Shown here piece by piece: positions 50,403-60,914 of a stretch of 64,000 nt of DNA. Source of the stretch: an uncultured Collinsella sp. (GTDB lineage: Bacteria; Actinomycetota; Coriobacteriia; Coriobacteriales; Coriobacteriaceae); assembly GCA_949285915.1 (NCBI GenBank), contig CASDZW010000015.1:1-64000 (forward strand). The letters run 5' to 3'. Positions within the stretch are counted from its first letter, which is position 1; every line of letters begins with the position of its first letter. The position numbers were made by a program, and so were the translations under genes. The notes beneath the pieces were generated by a model. That model ran no database searches, was not told the DNA's origin, and saw only the letters and a list, made by a program, of their open reading frames with translations.

Positions 50403-52382
50403 TCAGTTTCCCGAGAAAACGGGTACGTCGAATCTGACCGGAGCGTCCTTCACCGAGAAGCCGGCTCCCCTATAGCACTTATCCATTATTTTCGCTATGC
50501 CCGTAGTCCAAGCGTCAAGACCGGTACAATACTCATGGTATGCGGATCCAGTGGCAACGGCTCCGGCAAGATCCCATTTCATTAGATACAACGTGTTCTG
50601 TCGACCAACGGAACGATTCAGGTAGTTTTGCGATATCCATTTTGCAGCGCCCAAAATGGCCGCCTTAGGAGAAGTCCAACCCTCTTTAACGGCCATTGCC
50701 CTTCCTCCGGAAAGAGCATTTGTATCCACCGCTCCAATACCGAAATAGTTGTAGTATGTAACACCCTTTTTATAGGGATAATGTACGCCATTGACGATAA
50801 CTTCTCCATCCCGGTCAGGCGTCCATCCTCTTGCTAGGGACGAACACCCCCAGGCACTTTCGAAAATGGCATGAGACATGAGATAGACCTCATTGACGCC
50901 GTATGTACGAGCCGCCTCAACAAAATAGCTACCCGATCCTCTCAATGAGCTCGTTCCACCGTAAGCTTGTTCGGAATGCGTACAGTTAGCAGATATATAC
51001 TGATTAATCTGATCGGCAGAAACACCGGAATGGCCTTTGTTCAATACGCTGAACTGGTAGAACTCGCTAGTCCCGTACTGATATTGGGAAGGATCCAGGA
51101 CACGATAAAAATCGCTAAACGTATAGCCATAAGGTTCGCCACGTTTTACTTGAAGATTAGCCATGGCGGTACGACTAATCCCGTAACTCGTATATGTCAC
51201 ATTCTGAGCATAAGCAATCCCAAAAGCAGAGCAGATGGTCGTGCGGACATCCAAGGGGACAACAACCGCGCTACCAAAGAACTTGAGGCAGCTGGTAATA
51301 CGGCCACCGTTGCTTACAACTGCGGTTGCAGCCGATCGATCGGTGCCATCGGCAAGAAGGAGAACCGAACGCTCTTTTCCTTGAACCGCACCGCCACCAA
51401 GAGCATCATAAGGCCCCTGGCCAGAAGCGAATGCGATGCCATCCCAAGTGAAACCAAGATTCGAGACGGCGTAAGCTGCAATCGCCTGAGACGTCTTGTA
51501 ACGATCCGATCCGCTCAAACGCTTAGCGCTGCCACCACGACCCGAGGCTATCTTAGAGAGATACGAGAGGGAGGAATCGGATGTCACGACATTACTGCCA
51601 ATCAAGAGATAGTTCTTGATTGTTGACATAGACTCTATAGCGCTTTTCTGTGCTTTAGGAAGCTCCCTGGATGCGTCGCAGAACAATACTGGGGCATCAA
51701 GCGCATAACTTATTGGCGAGGCAGAAAGAGCGTCGGCAAAGCCCTCTGCGGAAGCCACCACCGCAGTATCACCTGTCCAGAGTCCATGGTTTTTACCGTA
51801 ATTGTAGATTGCCATCTGCGTGGCATATCTATCGGAGCCAGCGATACGTTCAACAGAACCAGCAATTGACTTCAACTGATTAAAGACGGTTTGGTTTGCA
51901 ACGGACTCGCTTCCAAGGAGAATGATGCGCTTAGCGCCAAGAGACTTAAGAGCCTCACGAGTGACATTTGGAACATTCGTTACATCAGTTAGAAGTATGG
52001 GACAATCTAATGCACCGGCAAGACCTGCAGCAGCAATGGAGTCTGCATAGCCAGCACCGCTCGCTACAATTACGGTTTTAGAGGAAGAAAAAGCATAGAG
52101 AGCTTCTTTGGCGACTGTTTCATATCGATCAGCCCCGCCGAGCTCGACAACGCTTATTTCTGCTTGACGCGATGACAAAACCGATGCGCCATCAGAAGAG
52201 CCACCCGCCATGGCGATTTCTTGAGCCTCATCGTCGGTGTAGGTATACTCGCCCTCGGAGTTAGCAACTAAAGAAACGTCTTCTGCAAACAAAAGCCGAG
52301 GAGATGAAAGCGCAACGCCCGCAGCAAGTACAAAACAGATTAATACTCTAAGCCTACTCAAGTTGTTACTGTAAAAAAGCAT
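50403..52382 (-). CDS. Secreted CWB2-repeat N-acetylglucosaminidase
   Basis: The protein has 659 residues. A signal peptide (to about 33, ending LLFAEDV) is followed by three CWB2 cell-wall-binding repeats (about 75-390), with repeated ADRYET/SDRYATQ and ASGAGYADS/ASAEGFADALS motifs. A glucosaminidase domain (about 480-630) has the catalytic motif LMSHAIFESAWG. The enzyme would cut peptidoglycan glycan strands. It lies 15 nt after the CWB2 amidase gene, so the two hydrolases share a transcript. CWB2 repeats bind anionic wall polymers. Confidence 0.92.
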   Translation of the reverse strand: MLFYSNNLSRLRVLICFVLAAGVALSSPRLLFAEDVSLVANSEGEYTYTDDEAQEIAMAGGSSDGASVLSSRQAEISVVELGGADRYETVAKEALYAFSSSKTVIVASGAGYADSIAAAGLAGALDCPILLTDVTNVPNVTREALKSLGAKRIILLGSESVANQTVFNQLKSIAGSVERIAGSDRYATQMAIYNYGKNHGLWTGDTAVVASAEGFADALSASPISYALDAPVLFCDASRELPKAQKSAIESMSTIKNYLLIGSNVVTSDSSLSYLSKIASGRGGSAKRLSGSDRYKTSQAIAAYAVSNLGFTWDGIAFASGQGPYDALGGGAVQGKERSVLLLADGTDRSAATAVVSNGGRITSCLKFFGSAVVVPLDVRTTICSAFGIAYAQNVTYTSYGISRTAMANLQVKRGEPYGYTFSDFYRVLDPSQYQYGTSEFYQFSVLNKGHSGVSADQINQYISANCTHSEQAYGGTSSLRGSGSYFVEAARTYGVNEVYLMSHAIFESAWGCSSLARGWTPDRDGEVIVNGVHYPYKKGVTYYNYFGIGAVDTNALSGGRAMAVKEGWTSPKAAILGAAKWISQNYLNRSVGRQNTLYLMKWDLAGAVATGSAYHEYCTGLDAWTTGIAKIMDKCYRGAGFSVKDAPVRFDVPVFSGN

Positions 52383-52397
52383 GCCCAGTTCCTATTC

Positions 52398-54068
52398 TTA
52401 GAGATAAGCGATGCCGTCGGCAATTGCCGCAGCGACGTTATCCCTTACTCCGTTATAGCGACGAATATCGGAGGGGTTGTCGATAAAGCAGATTTCCAAG
52501 AGAGTTGCCGGAACATTGCCTCCGGTAACAGCAAAAGCTTCGCGACGAGCTCCTCTATCAGTAAGCCCTAAAGCGGAGACCAAGCGCGAATGAATGCTCG
52601 CCTGTAGGGAAGGGGATCCAGTAGCAGCATTGTACGAATGAATATATGATTCGGTTCCAGACCCGCCACTCGCATTGAAGTGAATGGAGACGAACAGGCC
52701 ACAATCGAGATTGGTTGCCTCAGCCTGACGAAGCTTGTAATACCCTTTAGTATTCACGTAGCAGTTAATCCCCCTTGCCTTAAGCTGCTGAGCAACTCGA
52801 TTTGCAAGGTCTCGGGTAAGATCGACTTCACGGAACCCGCTCCCTGATGCTCCAGGATCGAACGCGCCGTTGCCGTTGTTATTGTCTCCGTGGCCGGCAT
52901 CGATATAGACACGGAACCCTTCTATATCTGTAACATCAAAGCCCACTGCAAGAGCAAGTTTTGTCTTAAACGCCATCGAGAAGATGGCCTTATCACCAAA
53001 GAACTTCATCGTTGCTGGATTGGCACCAAACGGCGAAACAACAAGGTCTTGATTGCCGCCTTCATCCATCAGAGCAAGAACGGAATGCTCCTTCCCCTGA
53101 ACCACGCCGCCACCAAGTGCGTCATATGGGGCCTTACCGGACGTAACCGCGGCCCCATTCCAAGAAAAGCCAAGATTCGAAACAGCGTAATTATTAATCG
53201 CGCGGCTCGTTGCGTAGCGATCGCTGCCCCCGAGACGTGTCACGCCACCTACCGCAGACAACTGATAAAAAGCCTCTTTAGAGGTAACAGCTTCACTTCC
53301 CGTCAAAAGAAATCTAGACTTGCCAGACTCTTGGACCGCTTTTAGCTGCGGTGCGGGAAGAGCCTTAGTCTCGTTGCAGAAAAACACGGGAGCGCGAAGC
53401 GCGAAGCTGATGGGTGAAATGGAAAGAGCGTCAGCGAAATCGACCGCCGAAGCGACCACGGCAACATCCCCCGACCATAGACCATGCTCAACGCCGTAGT
53501 TATACACAGCCATCTGTGTCTCATAGCGATCAGCGCCGTAGACACGCTCGACGGAACCGCTACTTCCCACAATACTCTTGAGATCTGAATAGACACGCGA
53601 AGATGCAACATCCTCGCTCCCAAGAAGGACCACCTTTCTAACACCCATGCTCTTCAGCGCATTAGCCGTAACACCTGAAAGCGAAGATGGTTCTGTGAGA
53701 ACAATCGGACAGTTCAATGAACCCGCAAGCCCTGCGGCGCAAATCGAGTCCGCATAACCCGCGCCGCTCGCAACAATTGCGACGGACGTCTTTGGGTAAG
53801 CGTAAAGAGCTTGGCGTGCCGACGTCTCGTAACGGTTCGAACCGCCCAGCGTCGTCACCGCATAACTTGAAGAAAGAGTCGTGGGCTCTTGGGCGAATAC
53901 GCTCTCATCCTCAACGAGACCCGCTGCTACCGCAGCATCAATCTCTTCTTGAGAAAGAAGCGTTTGGTCTTCCTCCATCGTTGCATATGCAGGACTAGCA
54001 GAAAAAATACTCAGCCCCAGAAAGGCAACTAAAGCAATCTTGGGAAACACCTTTGTTTTTGCCACCAT
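52398..54068 (-). CDS. Secreted CWB2-repeat N-acetylmuramoyl-L-alanine amidase
   Basis: The protein has 556 residues. A signal peptide (to about 30, SASPAYA) leads to three CWB2 repeats (about 70-370). Residues about 385-555 are an Amidase_3 domain with zinc ligands in VYIDAGHGDNNNGN, GFREVDLTRDL and VSIHFNASGG, and the catalytic Glu in LLEICFIDN. It would cleave between the glycan and the stem peptide. ATG 54068 has AAAGGGAG upstream; the frame above it is not supported. The CWB2 parts are closely similar to those of the next gene, so tandem duplication of that module is likely. Confidence 0.94.
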   Translation of the reverse strand: MVAKTKVFPKIALVAFLGLSIFSASPAYATMEEDQTLLSQEEIDAAVAAGLVEDESVFAQEPTTLSSSYAVTTLGGSNRYETSARQALYAYPKTSVAIVASGAGYADSICAAGLAGSLNCPIVLTEPSSLSGVTANALKSMGVRKVVLLGSEDVASSRVYSDLKSIVGSSGSVERVYGADRYETQMAVYNYGVEHGLWSGDVAVVASAVDFADALSISPISFALRAPVFFCNETKALPAPQLKAVQESGKSRFLLTGSEAVTSKEAFYQLSAVGGVTRLGGSDRYATSRAINNYAVSNLGFSWNGAAVTSGKAPYDALGGGVVQGKEHSVLALMDEGGNQDLVVSPFGANPATMKFFGDKAIFSMAFKTKLALAVGFDVTDIEGFRVYIDAGHGDNNNGNGAFDPGASGSGFREVDLTRDLANRVAQQLKARGINCYVNTKGYYKLRQAEATNLDCGLFVSIHFNASGGSGTESYIHSYNAATGSPSLQASIHSRLVSALGLTDRGARREAFAVTGGNVPATLLEICFIDNPSDIRRYNGVRDNVAAAIADGIAYL

Positions 54069-54225
54069 TTCGCTCCCTTTGCTCAACAGAACCGCCATTA
54101 GTAACTCAACTATCATATATAAAGTCATATTGTCGCGAACATCAACACCGACAGGCGAATTCCACTATGACTCAAAAGAGGTGCCACTCTGTCACGTTGT
54201 ATTGCGGTTGTTAGGCGACGTTTAA

Positions 54226-54259
54226 CGGGCGCGCTCTTTCCAAATTGAGCACGCCCGCC
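54226..54259 (-). terminator. Terminator-like hairpin after the three-domain glycosyltransferase gene
   Basis: CGGGCGCGCTC...GAGCACGCCCG pairs with one mismatch around a 10-nt AT-rich loop, 15 nt beyond the stop at 54275. Only a short T-run follows. Confidence 0.6.
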
Positions 54260-54274
54260 ATTTCACTGTCTTTT

Positions 54275-57200
54275 TTATTTGACCCCGCGGATTGCCCTAC
54301 CAATCGCCTTTGCAATCTCCCTGCGACGAGTTCCAATTGGCATTATGGGATCCAAGTACTTTCGCAACCCGCTTTCAGGGGGAAGAGCCCTTCCACGTCG
54401 AACAGAATGATGCACTTCGGGCGCAGAAGCACCTGCAAGCAAAGCGAGTAACTTTTCGTAATAAGGCGTACGACGCACGTACTCCCAATACAGTTCGAAT
54501 CGATCACATCCGCTCATTTTCCACGGCTTCTCAAAGCCAGCATAATGAACTATTTTCTCATGAGTTCTGGAATCCAAGAACGCATCGTATTCCTTAGCCG
54601 GTGCAAGCGAGAAGATTGAACTAATACGGCCTCCGCAGTCAATCATCACATTCCACTCGTATGGAAGGAAGACCACTCGCCCCTTACAGTAGGCATTGAG
54701 GACATCTTGGTCGTTATAGATATAGCGAGTATCAGATGCAAACTCAAGCCATTGGTCAATGGTATAACTCTTCCTCATCTCAAGCGTATTGAGCACCAAT
54801 ACACCAGCTTGAAAATACGAATAGGGGTCATCGAGGCCGAGCACATTCTTCGCATATCCCATTCGCTTTCCTTCATGAACATTTAAATTGCCCATGAAAT
54901 CAATGTCGTGCGCGGCGGCAAGTAGATTAGTCCCTAAATCAATGCCGTAAAGCTCAGAGATATCCCCCTTAACGATGAGATCGGAGTCGAGATAAATCAC
55001 CTTGCCATAATCGGGGAGGATCTTTTGGATAAGAAAACGGTAATACGTCTCAACACCAATGTGCTCATTGTTAGTCGAGAGATGATAATCCGAGACAAGG
55101 TGAGAGACATCATAAAACCGAATGCAGGCATTGCTCGTTTGCTCGACGAAAGATCTCACAATTGATTGATTTGTCCCAGAAATGTCGCGATGCAGAATCA
55201 CAATATCGTAGAAAAAAGCGTCCGAAGCGTTCTTCAGCATCGAACAAATCGTTGTGGTAAGCATAGGAACGTACGCATTGTCTGCGGCGAACGCCACGGG
55301 CACAACAGACCTTCCCCCCGTATCGCCGATATAGGCCGAAAGAGAAACGGGGACTGCTTCCGGATGTTCGAAATGCACGCACTGAAGCTGCTTAGTTTTC
55401 CATCCAGAATGAACTCGCATGTGATGGAGATAGAAAATATTAAAGAGCCTTTCAGAGAGATGTCCCGGGGTCCTCAGCGCCTCACGCGAATAATGAGACA
55501 TGTCGGTTTCAGATACGAATCTCTCAAGAATCGGGAACATCCACTCGCAATATGCTTGGAAAATAGGCTTGCGAAGAATGAACATGTTGCAGAAGCAGGA
55601 GTAGTTCCCGCTCAAGAAACTGTCTGCATCTTCAGCATAATCTGGATGGAGATCTTTCAAAATGCCAATAACGTGATCAAGGTCTTCGAAGTGCAGAAGG
55701 GCAGCATTTCGATACTGATCAACAGGAGTAGAGCTCATATCTGGATACTTGCGAATATCTTTAAACTCAGTCGTGACCACATCGAAACCTTCAACTGCAG
55801 CACGAATCGACTGGTCATCAAGCGCATAGCGCTTCTGAGACGCATCGCCGATGTAGTCATCGATGATTTCGCCCCATCCATTCTCTTCATGTCGCTCGGC
55901 CTCATTGAAATCAAAATATCGACGATAGTGGCAGAAACCGTAGTACTCAGCGTCGACATTTTTCCATGCCCAATACTGCGTTGTAAGTTCACAGTACATC
56001 TTGTTCAGTTCAGAAATGTTGTCGCCATCATTGTCTGCCAATGTACCAGGAATCCTATGGTTTGTCAGGGAGGCACCGACCTGAACAGGCTGTAATATAT
56101 CGCTATCAAATGTATCGACAGGCTTATGCGTAGAGACAAAAATGCGTATATCCTGCGCAGCATATCGACGTGCGCGATCCCTATCGCGAATATCCTTAAT
56201 ATGACCAATTGCCTGTCGATAGAAACGAATATACGAGTCAGAAGTCGCGGCGTAAACCCCGGAAAGTTCCTTCGCTTTCTCTATCCAAGTCAATAGCGGC
56301 TCATTGTTCCCAAACGGCGCATCGGATTCCCAGATGGCATACGCCTCATCGCGAGCACAGCGAGCTAGTTCCGCGCTAACCAAAATGGGATCTATGAACT
56401 GGGCTGCTTTTTCGGCGGCAACTATCTTATCCTCATTGGATACTCGATCATGCCAATCGTTGAAAAGCAACTGCATGAGCTTTTCCCGACCGCCCGAAAC
56501 AGATTCAGTAAATGCATGGCAACCGCTGCGCTTCGCAAAGTCCTGAATATGTACAATTGCATCCCAAAAACCATGCGCCGATTTGAGGAAGGAATCCACA
56601 GAGAGATTCGTTGCTGCATTCAGGCCACGGCCCAGATAGTAGCGAACACCAATTACATCGTTTCTAGTTATCTGTGTATTCGCCAAAGCTAAAAGAACAA
56701 AGGTTTCATAGCCATCTTGCGCGCGGCCCATTCTTTCATCGGTCATCTCCTGAAACGCGCGCTTGGCGAGCTCCAGCCTGAAGACTCTTTGTGTAACGCG
56801 CCAGTCTTGACGATAGCCAGATTGAGCGCTGTATGCACAGCTCAGGATATCGAGACCGGAGAGGTCCTCGATATTTTTGTTGATGTAATTTGCAAAGGAT
56901 TCGCAGTCCTTCTCTTCCATCCCCACACCAATGACCTCAATGCCAAAGTGAAGAACATCAACTTCTTCAGAAGCAAGAATCGAGTTGAACTTGCCAAGCG
57001 CCCCTTCACCAAGCTCGTCATCGGAATCAAGAAAGAGTAGATAATCACCCGAGGCGACATTCACAGCGGTTTTTCTTCCAAGATGGACGCCTTCGTTTTC
57101 CGGCTTGATAATCACTTTCACCCGAGAGTCTTTCGATGCATATCTCTCTACTATCTCGGCTGATGAGTCTCTACTTCCATCAACAACAATGATGAGCTCA

Positions 57201-57295
57201 AAATCACAATAGTCTTGGCCTAAGACGCTCTCCACACACGACGGGAGGTATTCCTCGTCATCGTATGTGGATACACATATGGAAAAGCGAGGCAT
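54275..57295 (-). CDS. Three-domain glycosyltransferase: GT2 + DUF4422 + GT8
   Basis: The protein has 1006 residues. Residues 1-230 are a GT2 domain (FSICVSTYDDEEYLPSC, VVDGSRDSS, LLFLDSDDE). Residues about 380-640 match DUF4422 (IFVSTHKPVD, YGFCHYRRYFDF). Residues about 665-950 are a GT8 domain (VPVAFAADNAYVPML, VIYLDSDLIVKGD, DQDVLNAY). Each is a separate enzyme in other strains. ATG 57295 has AAGGAGGA six bases upstream. It likely makes several linkages of one surface glycan. A fusion of this exact order is uncommon but known for DUF4422 proteins. Confidence 0.92.
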   Translation of the reverse strand: MPRFSICVSTYDDEEYLPSCVESVLGQDYCDFELIIVVDGSRDSSAEIVERYASKDSRVKVIIKPENEGVHLGRKTAVNVASGDYLLFLDSDDELGEGALGKFNSILASEEVDVLHFGIEVIGVGMEEKDCESFANYINKNIEDLSGLDILSCAYSAQSGYRQDWRVTQRVFRLELAKRAFQEMTDERMGRAQDGYETFVLLALANTQITRNDVIGVRYYLGRGLNAATNLSVDSFLKSAHGFWDAIVHIQDFAKRSGCHAFTESVSGGREKLMQLLFNDWHDRVSNEDKIVAAEKAAQFIDPILVSAELARCARDEAYAIWESDAPFGNNEPLLTWIEKAKELSGVYAATSDSYIRFYRQAIGHIKDIRDRDRARRYAAQDIRIFVSTHKPVDTFDSDILQPVQVGASLTNHRIPGTLADNDGDNISELNKMYCELTTQYWAWKNVDAEYYGFCHYRRYFDFNEAERHEENGWGEIIDDYIGDASQKRYALDDQSIRAAVEGFDVVTTEFKDIRKYPDMSSTPVDQYRNAALLHFEDLDHVIGILKDLHPDYAEDADSFLSGNYSCFCNMFILRKPIFQAYCEWMFPILERFVSETDMSHYSREALRTPGHLSERLFNIFYLHHMRVHSGWKTKQLQCVHFEHPEAVPVSLSAYIGDTGGRSVVPVAFAADNAYVPMLTTTICSMLKNASDAFFYDIVILHRDISGTNQSIVRSFVEQTSNACIRFYDVSHLVSDYHLSTNNEHIGVETYYRFLIQKILPDYGKVIYLDSDLIVKGDISELYGIDLGTNLLAAAHDIDFMGNLNVHEGKRMGYAKNVLGLDDPYSYFQAGVLVLNTLEMRKSYTIDQWLEFASDTRYIYNDQDVLNAYCKGRVVFLPYEWNVMIDCGGRISSIFSLAPAKEYDAFLDSRTHEKIVHYAGFEKPWKMSGCDRFELYWEYVRRTPYYEKLLALLAGASAPEVHHSVRRGRALPPESGLRKYLDPIMPIGTRRREIAKAIGRAIRGVK

Positions 57296-57399
57296 GAGCA
57301 ATCCTCCTTGAAGCTTTACAAATGGACTAACCTTCTTGATATAGCTTAAACGACTGGGCCCTTCTTTTGGCACGCCCATCTAAAAAGAAGGATTACAAC

Positions 57400-57492
57400 A
57401 TGAGTACGCGCATCGAACCGCATAATAAACCGCATTTCGGTGGAACTGGTGAGTATATCTTGCTGGTCGCCAGACGGTCATATTCCAATTAG
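57400..57492 (+). other. Short ORF with good ribosome site, possible gene remnant, in a 390-bp gap
   Basis: The gap 57296-57685 holds no long gene. A 30-codon ORF (ATG 57400, stop 57492; MSTRIEPHNKPHFGGTGEY start) has AGAAGGA seven bases upstream, so it may be the 5' end of a lost surface-glycan gene. After it, to 57685, I see no further coding signal. Confidence 0.35.
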
Positions 57493-57685
57493 CGGCAATT
57501 ATTGTCACTGCCATCAGGCTGAATACGTACAAGGCGGGCTGAAAAGATGCGATGCAAAAAAAGAAATCACCAAACGACTGGTCAGTGACTCCGCCCTACC
57601 TATACAAGCTGAAGCTTGAGGCAATTAAATACAGCCCGATTTGTATCTTGGCGCCATTAGGAAGAAACGATGCGCGATACACATC

Positions 57686-58750
57686 CTAGGAAGATGCTCG
57701 CCACTCAAGCAAAAGCTTTCTTGCTAAGCGGTAAATCATAACGATGATGAGCGAAGCGAAGTACACAACAAACGGTCGCATCACTATATCCCACATAATG
57801 CGGTGTGGAATGTACACGTCAAGGGCATTGATAATCGGTATATGTAATGCATAGATCCCAAAGCTGCAACTAGATAAAAGGACAATACAGCTAGACAACG
57901 GACAGTTTTTTAGTTTTTCCTCCCATGACGAAAACAAGACAAAAAGAGATAAGGAATAAACGACGCACAGCGCGCTCGATGTTCCAATAAAGAAATTGTC
58001 AAAGGGCCGATAGTTTCCAAGTTGAACGGTATAAGGCGCATTGCATATCAGAGTCAGGATGATCATCACCATAGGAGCGAGGATGGCAGGCATCACATAA
58101 GCCATTTTCTTCCTAATGTGGATATACCGGACAATATAGTAGCCAGATAAATAATAAAATAGAGCTCCAGTTTCATCATAAACATAGTCAATTCTAATCA
58201 CCGACATAATGTTATCGTTTTGAAGCAATCGGGCCACAAGAGGAAATGCCGTACTCATCACGAAGCTGAGAACGATTGCATAACGAAGCGTATCCCTGTT
58301 TACCGCAATGCGAGAAATAATCGGGGTCATAAGATAAAGCCCTATAATGCAATAAAGAAACCAGAAGATATCATTTATCTGGTTCGTAAAAAGCAATTCA
58401 AAAAACTCTTTGATGGAAAATGAGCGCTGCACCATTCCCACCGCCGGCGCAAAGTCGAAGCAAGACAATAGATAGATTAATAAACTGGCTGAAATCAATA
58501 CGCTAAGGACACGCCTCATCCGACGGACAAAAAATGTTTTAGTGGAATACCTCTCGCGATATCCAATCAAGTTTGCGCCGCTAACCAAGAAGAAAAGTGG
58601 GACCGCGGCGCAACAAACCGACTGAACAATTACATCAAGAACCCATGCAAGATCCCCAGTATTTAAAAATACGGCAGTTGTGCAGTGAAGACATACAACA
58701 GCAAATGTAGCCAGGACGTTGAGGTAGTCCATAAAATACAATCGCTTCAT
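57686..58750 (-). CDS. Acyltransferase-3 family membrane protein
   Basis: The protein has 354 residues and about ten membrane segments. The start RLYFMDYLNVLATFAVVCLHC has the conserved His, with VPLFFLVSGANLIGY next. It is more AT-rich than the acyltransferase at 49221, so a separate origin is likely. Probable role: O-acetylation of the surface polymer. The start ATG 58750 has AAGGAG 13 bases upstream, a little far. Confidence 0.87.
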   Translation of the reverse strand: MKRLYFMDYLNVLATFAVVCLHCTTAVFLNTGDLAWVLDVIVQSVCCAAVPLFFLVSGANLIGYRERYSTKTFFVRRMRRVLSVLISASLLIYLLSCFDFAPAVGMVQRSFSIKEFFELLFTNQINDIFWFLYCIIGLYLMTPIISRIAVNRDTLRYAIVLSFVMSTAFPLVARLLQNDNIMSVIRIDYVYDETGALFYYLSGYYIVRYIHIRKKMAYVMPAILAPMVMIILTLICNAPYTVQLGNYRPFDNFFIGTSSALCVVYSLSLFVLFSSWEEKLKNCPLSSCIVLLSSCSFGIYALHIPIINALDVYIPHRIMWDIVMRPFVVYFASLIIVMIYRLARKLLLEWRASS

Positions 58751-58860
58751 ACCAAAATCGGGTCTCCTTCGAGCAAACGCTGTGACTAGGAGATTCTACA
58801 GCATCCCTTGCGGTAAACTACTGCACGACACGGTAGTAATCATGCAGTTGGGAGAATCAT

Positions 58861-60909
58861 ATGTGGTCAGGGTTTGCTGCGTCTATCGTGTTTGATATTC
58901 TTTTCCTTCTTGTCCCCGGCACAATTATTCTATCCTCTCTCCAAGTCCCCGTTCTCCTGTCAATATGCTTAGCCACTCCAATATCGGTTGCGTTATATTC
59001 TGTACTCGGACAAGCTTTCAGCACTTTTTCTCTATATGGCGTAACTCCCATAGCGCTATCCGTAGGCATACTGCTTTTCATCGCGCTTGCAAGCGCAAAC
59101 CTGAGCGGCAGAGAAAAAAGCATCGGAGACCGCAGAGACTCCGCCATCGCTCTTCTCTATGCATTGGCCGGCGTTGTTGTTGTCTCACTCGTTTTTCTCT
59201 CTCAACTACATGACGGAGCAGGTTCATTTCTACAGTTTAACGACAATGCCACACATCTCGGTTATATCAAAAGCATGTCAGAATCCGGCGTGTTCGCCAC
59301 AATTGGCCAAAACTCAACACCGCTTGGAACACCTGCCTCACAAACTCCTTATCCGAACAGCAGCTTCTACCCCATGGGCTTCCACATCGTCGCAGCTTTC
59401 TCAATCATTTCCACAGGCGCAGAAACTGCTGTAGCGGAGAATGCGATGATTTTTACCTACGCAGCCATAGTGTATCCGCTGGGAATGTGCGGGCTCCTTC
59501 GCTCTTATACAGACAATCCCCTACACCTCGCCTGTGGCGCCGTAATCTGCATGGCCTGTGTGGCATTTCCCTCACGCATGTTATTTGTGCATCAGGCATA
59601 TCCCAACCTTGCGGGCTTCGCAGCAGTACCCTCAGTCGTAGCCTTGTTCAGATTTGCATTTCCAACCCTATCGAAAGAAACATTTTCTTCAAGAGCGTGC
59701 CTTGCCTTTATCTTCTCACTCGTGGGTTTGTTGTCCCTCCATGCAAATACCCTGTTTACCGTAGCCTTGTACATCGGTCCCATCATATTGACGGAACTGA
59801 TTCCAACCGCCACCTGCAATCGCAACCTTTCCAGATCCAATCGCAGGCTTATCAACTTCGTAGCTGGGACAATACTCATCACCGTATCGGTAGTTTTATG
59901 GTTGATATTGCTGAATATCCCCTTCTTAACAAACGTCACTTCATTTTTATGGGATTGGACCGTCGATGTCCCTCATGCTATCTACAGGGTTGTCGCCCTT
60001 GGATTGCGCGTTGGATCTCCTCAGCTTGCATTGGCCTTACTTGTCCTTCTTGGGATAGTCTTCAGCGCTAAGGACAGAACCAAACGATCGGCGCTTCTAG
60101 CTTACGCACTCTTCTGCTGTATCTTCATCTTTAACTCGGCCGGCGACGCAAACCTTAAGCGCTTGTTTGCTGGCTTCTGGTACACCGATCCCGAGCGTAC
60201 CGCCGCAATGGTTGCTATCGCCGCGGTTCCGCTCGCCACCCTAGGCTTGTCTTCAAGCATAAGGATTCTTGCCGAAATACTCTCTAATCTCCGTGAAGCA
60301 GAGGACATGCGCCCACTGCGCTTTTCCCAGCGCTGCATAAGCATTTCTTTGCTCTGCGCATTCATGATCGTGGGCTCTTTCTTTACATTCAGAGTTGACT
60401 TATGTGAAATAACCTTCGGAAGATGGAATGCATTTAGGCTTACTTCTACGTCAGTTCGCAAAGATTCCACCAGGGACGAAAGCAAACCCCTCTCATACAG
60501 CGAATCTCGTTTTATCGAAAAGTGCATTGACCTCGTCGGCACCGAGCAATTAATACTCAACAATCCTTACGATGGGAGCGTTTTTGCATACGCTACAAGC
60601 GGTCTCAATACATACTACAAAGCCTACGGGGGACCAGGCGACACTGAAACCAGTTCTGTCATAAGAACATCGCTGAGCTCTATTGGAACAGATGACACGA
60701 TACGTAACGCCGTCGCGCAAACGGGGGCACAATACTACATAAAACTCGACATGAACGGATTTGACAGAATTAGCGATACGCTATACGAATCAGATTATGC
60801 CAGCTTTAACCCAAATGACTGGGTTGGCGTGCTTTCCATAGATGACAACACACCGGGTTTCGAGATTGTTCTACAAGAAGGCAATTATCGGCTTTATCGC
60901 ATCGTGTAA
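58861..60909 (+). CDS. Multi-pass membrane protein of the DUF6541 type
   Basis: The protein has 682 residues. About eleven membrane segments (10-490) include the motif FNDNATHLGYIKSM, with a conserved Asp and His on the outside, and MGFHIVAAFS. A soluble C-terminal part (510-682) is probably external. Such actinobacterial proteins resemble GT-C mannosyl/arabinosyl transferases that use polyprenyl-phosphate sugars, which fits the GtrB-like gene nearby. It is AT-rich like its neighbours. ATG 58861 has GGGAG seven bases upstream. Confidence 0.75.
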   Translation: MWSGFAASIVFDILFLLVPGTIILSSLQVPVLLSICLATPISVALYSVLGQAFSTFSLYGVTPIALSVGILLFIALASANLSGREKSIGDRRDSAIALLYALAGVVVVSLVFLSQLHDGAGSFLQFNDNATHLGYIKSMSESGVFATIGQNSTPLGTPASQTPYPNSSFYPMGFHIVAAFSIISTGAETAVAENAMIFTYAAIVYPLGMCGLLRSYTDNPLHLACGAVICMACVAFPSRMLFVHQAYPNLAGFAAVPSVVALFRFAFPTLSKETFSSRACLAFIFSLVGLLSLHANTLFTVALYIGPIILTELIPTATCNRNLSRSNRRLINFVAGTILITVSVVLWLILLNIPFLTNVTSFLWDWTVDVPHAIYRVVALGLRVGSPQLALALLVLLGIVFSAKDRTKRSALLAYALFCCIFIFNSAGDANLKRLFAGFWYTDPERTAAMVAIAAVPLATLGLSSSIRILAEILSNLREAEDMRPLRFSQRCISISLLCAFMIVGSFFTFRVDLCEITFGRWNAFRLTSTSVRKDSTRDESKPLSYSESRFIEKCIDLVGTEQLILNNPYDGSVFAYATSGLNTYYKAYGGPGDTETSSVIRTSLSSIGTDDTIRNAVAQTGAQYYIKLDMNGFDRISDTLYESDYASFNPNDWVGVLSIDDNTPGFEIVLQEGNYRLYRIV

Positions 60910-60914
60910 TCCTG

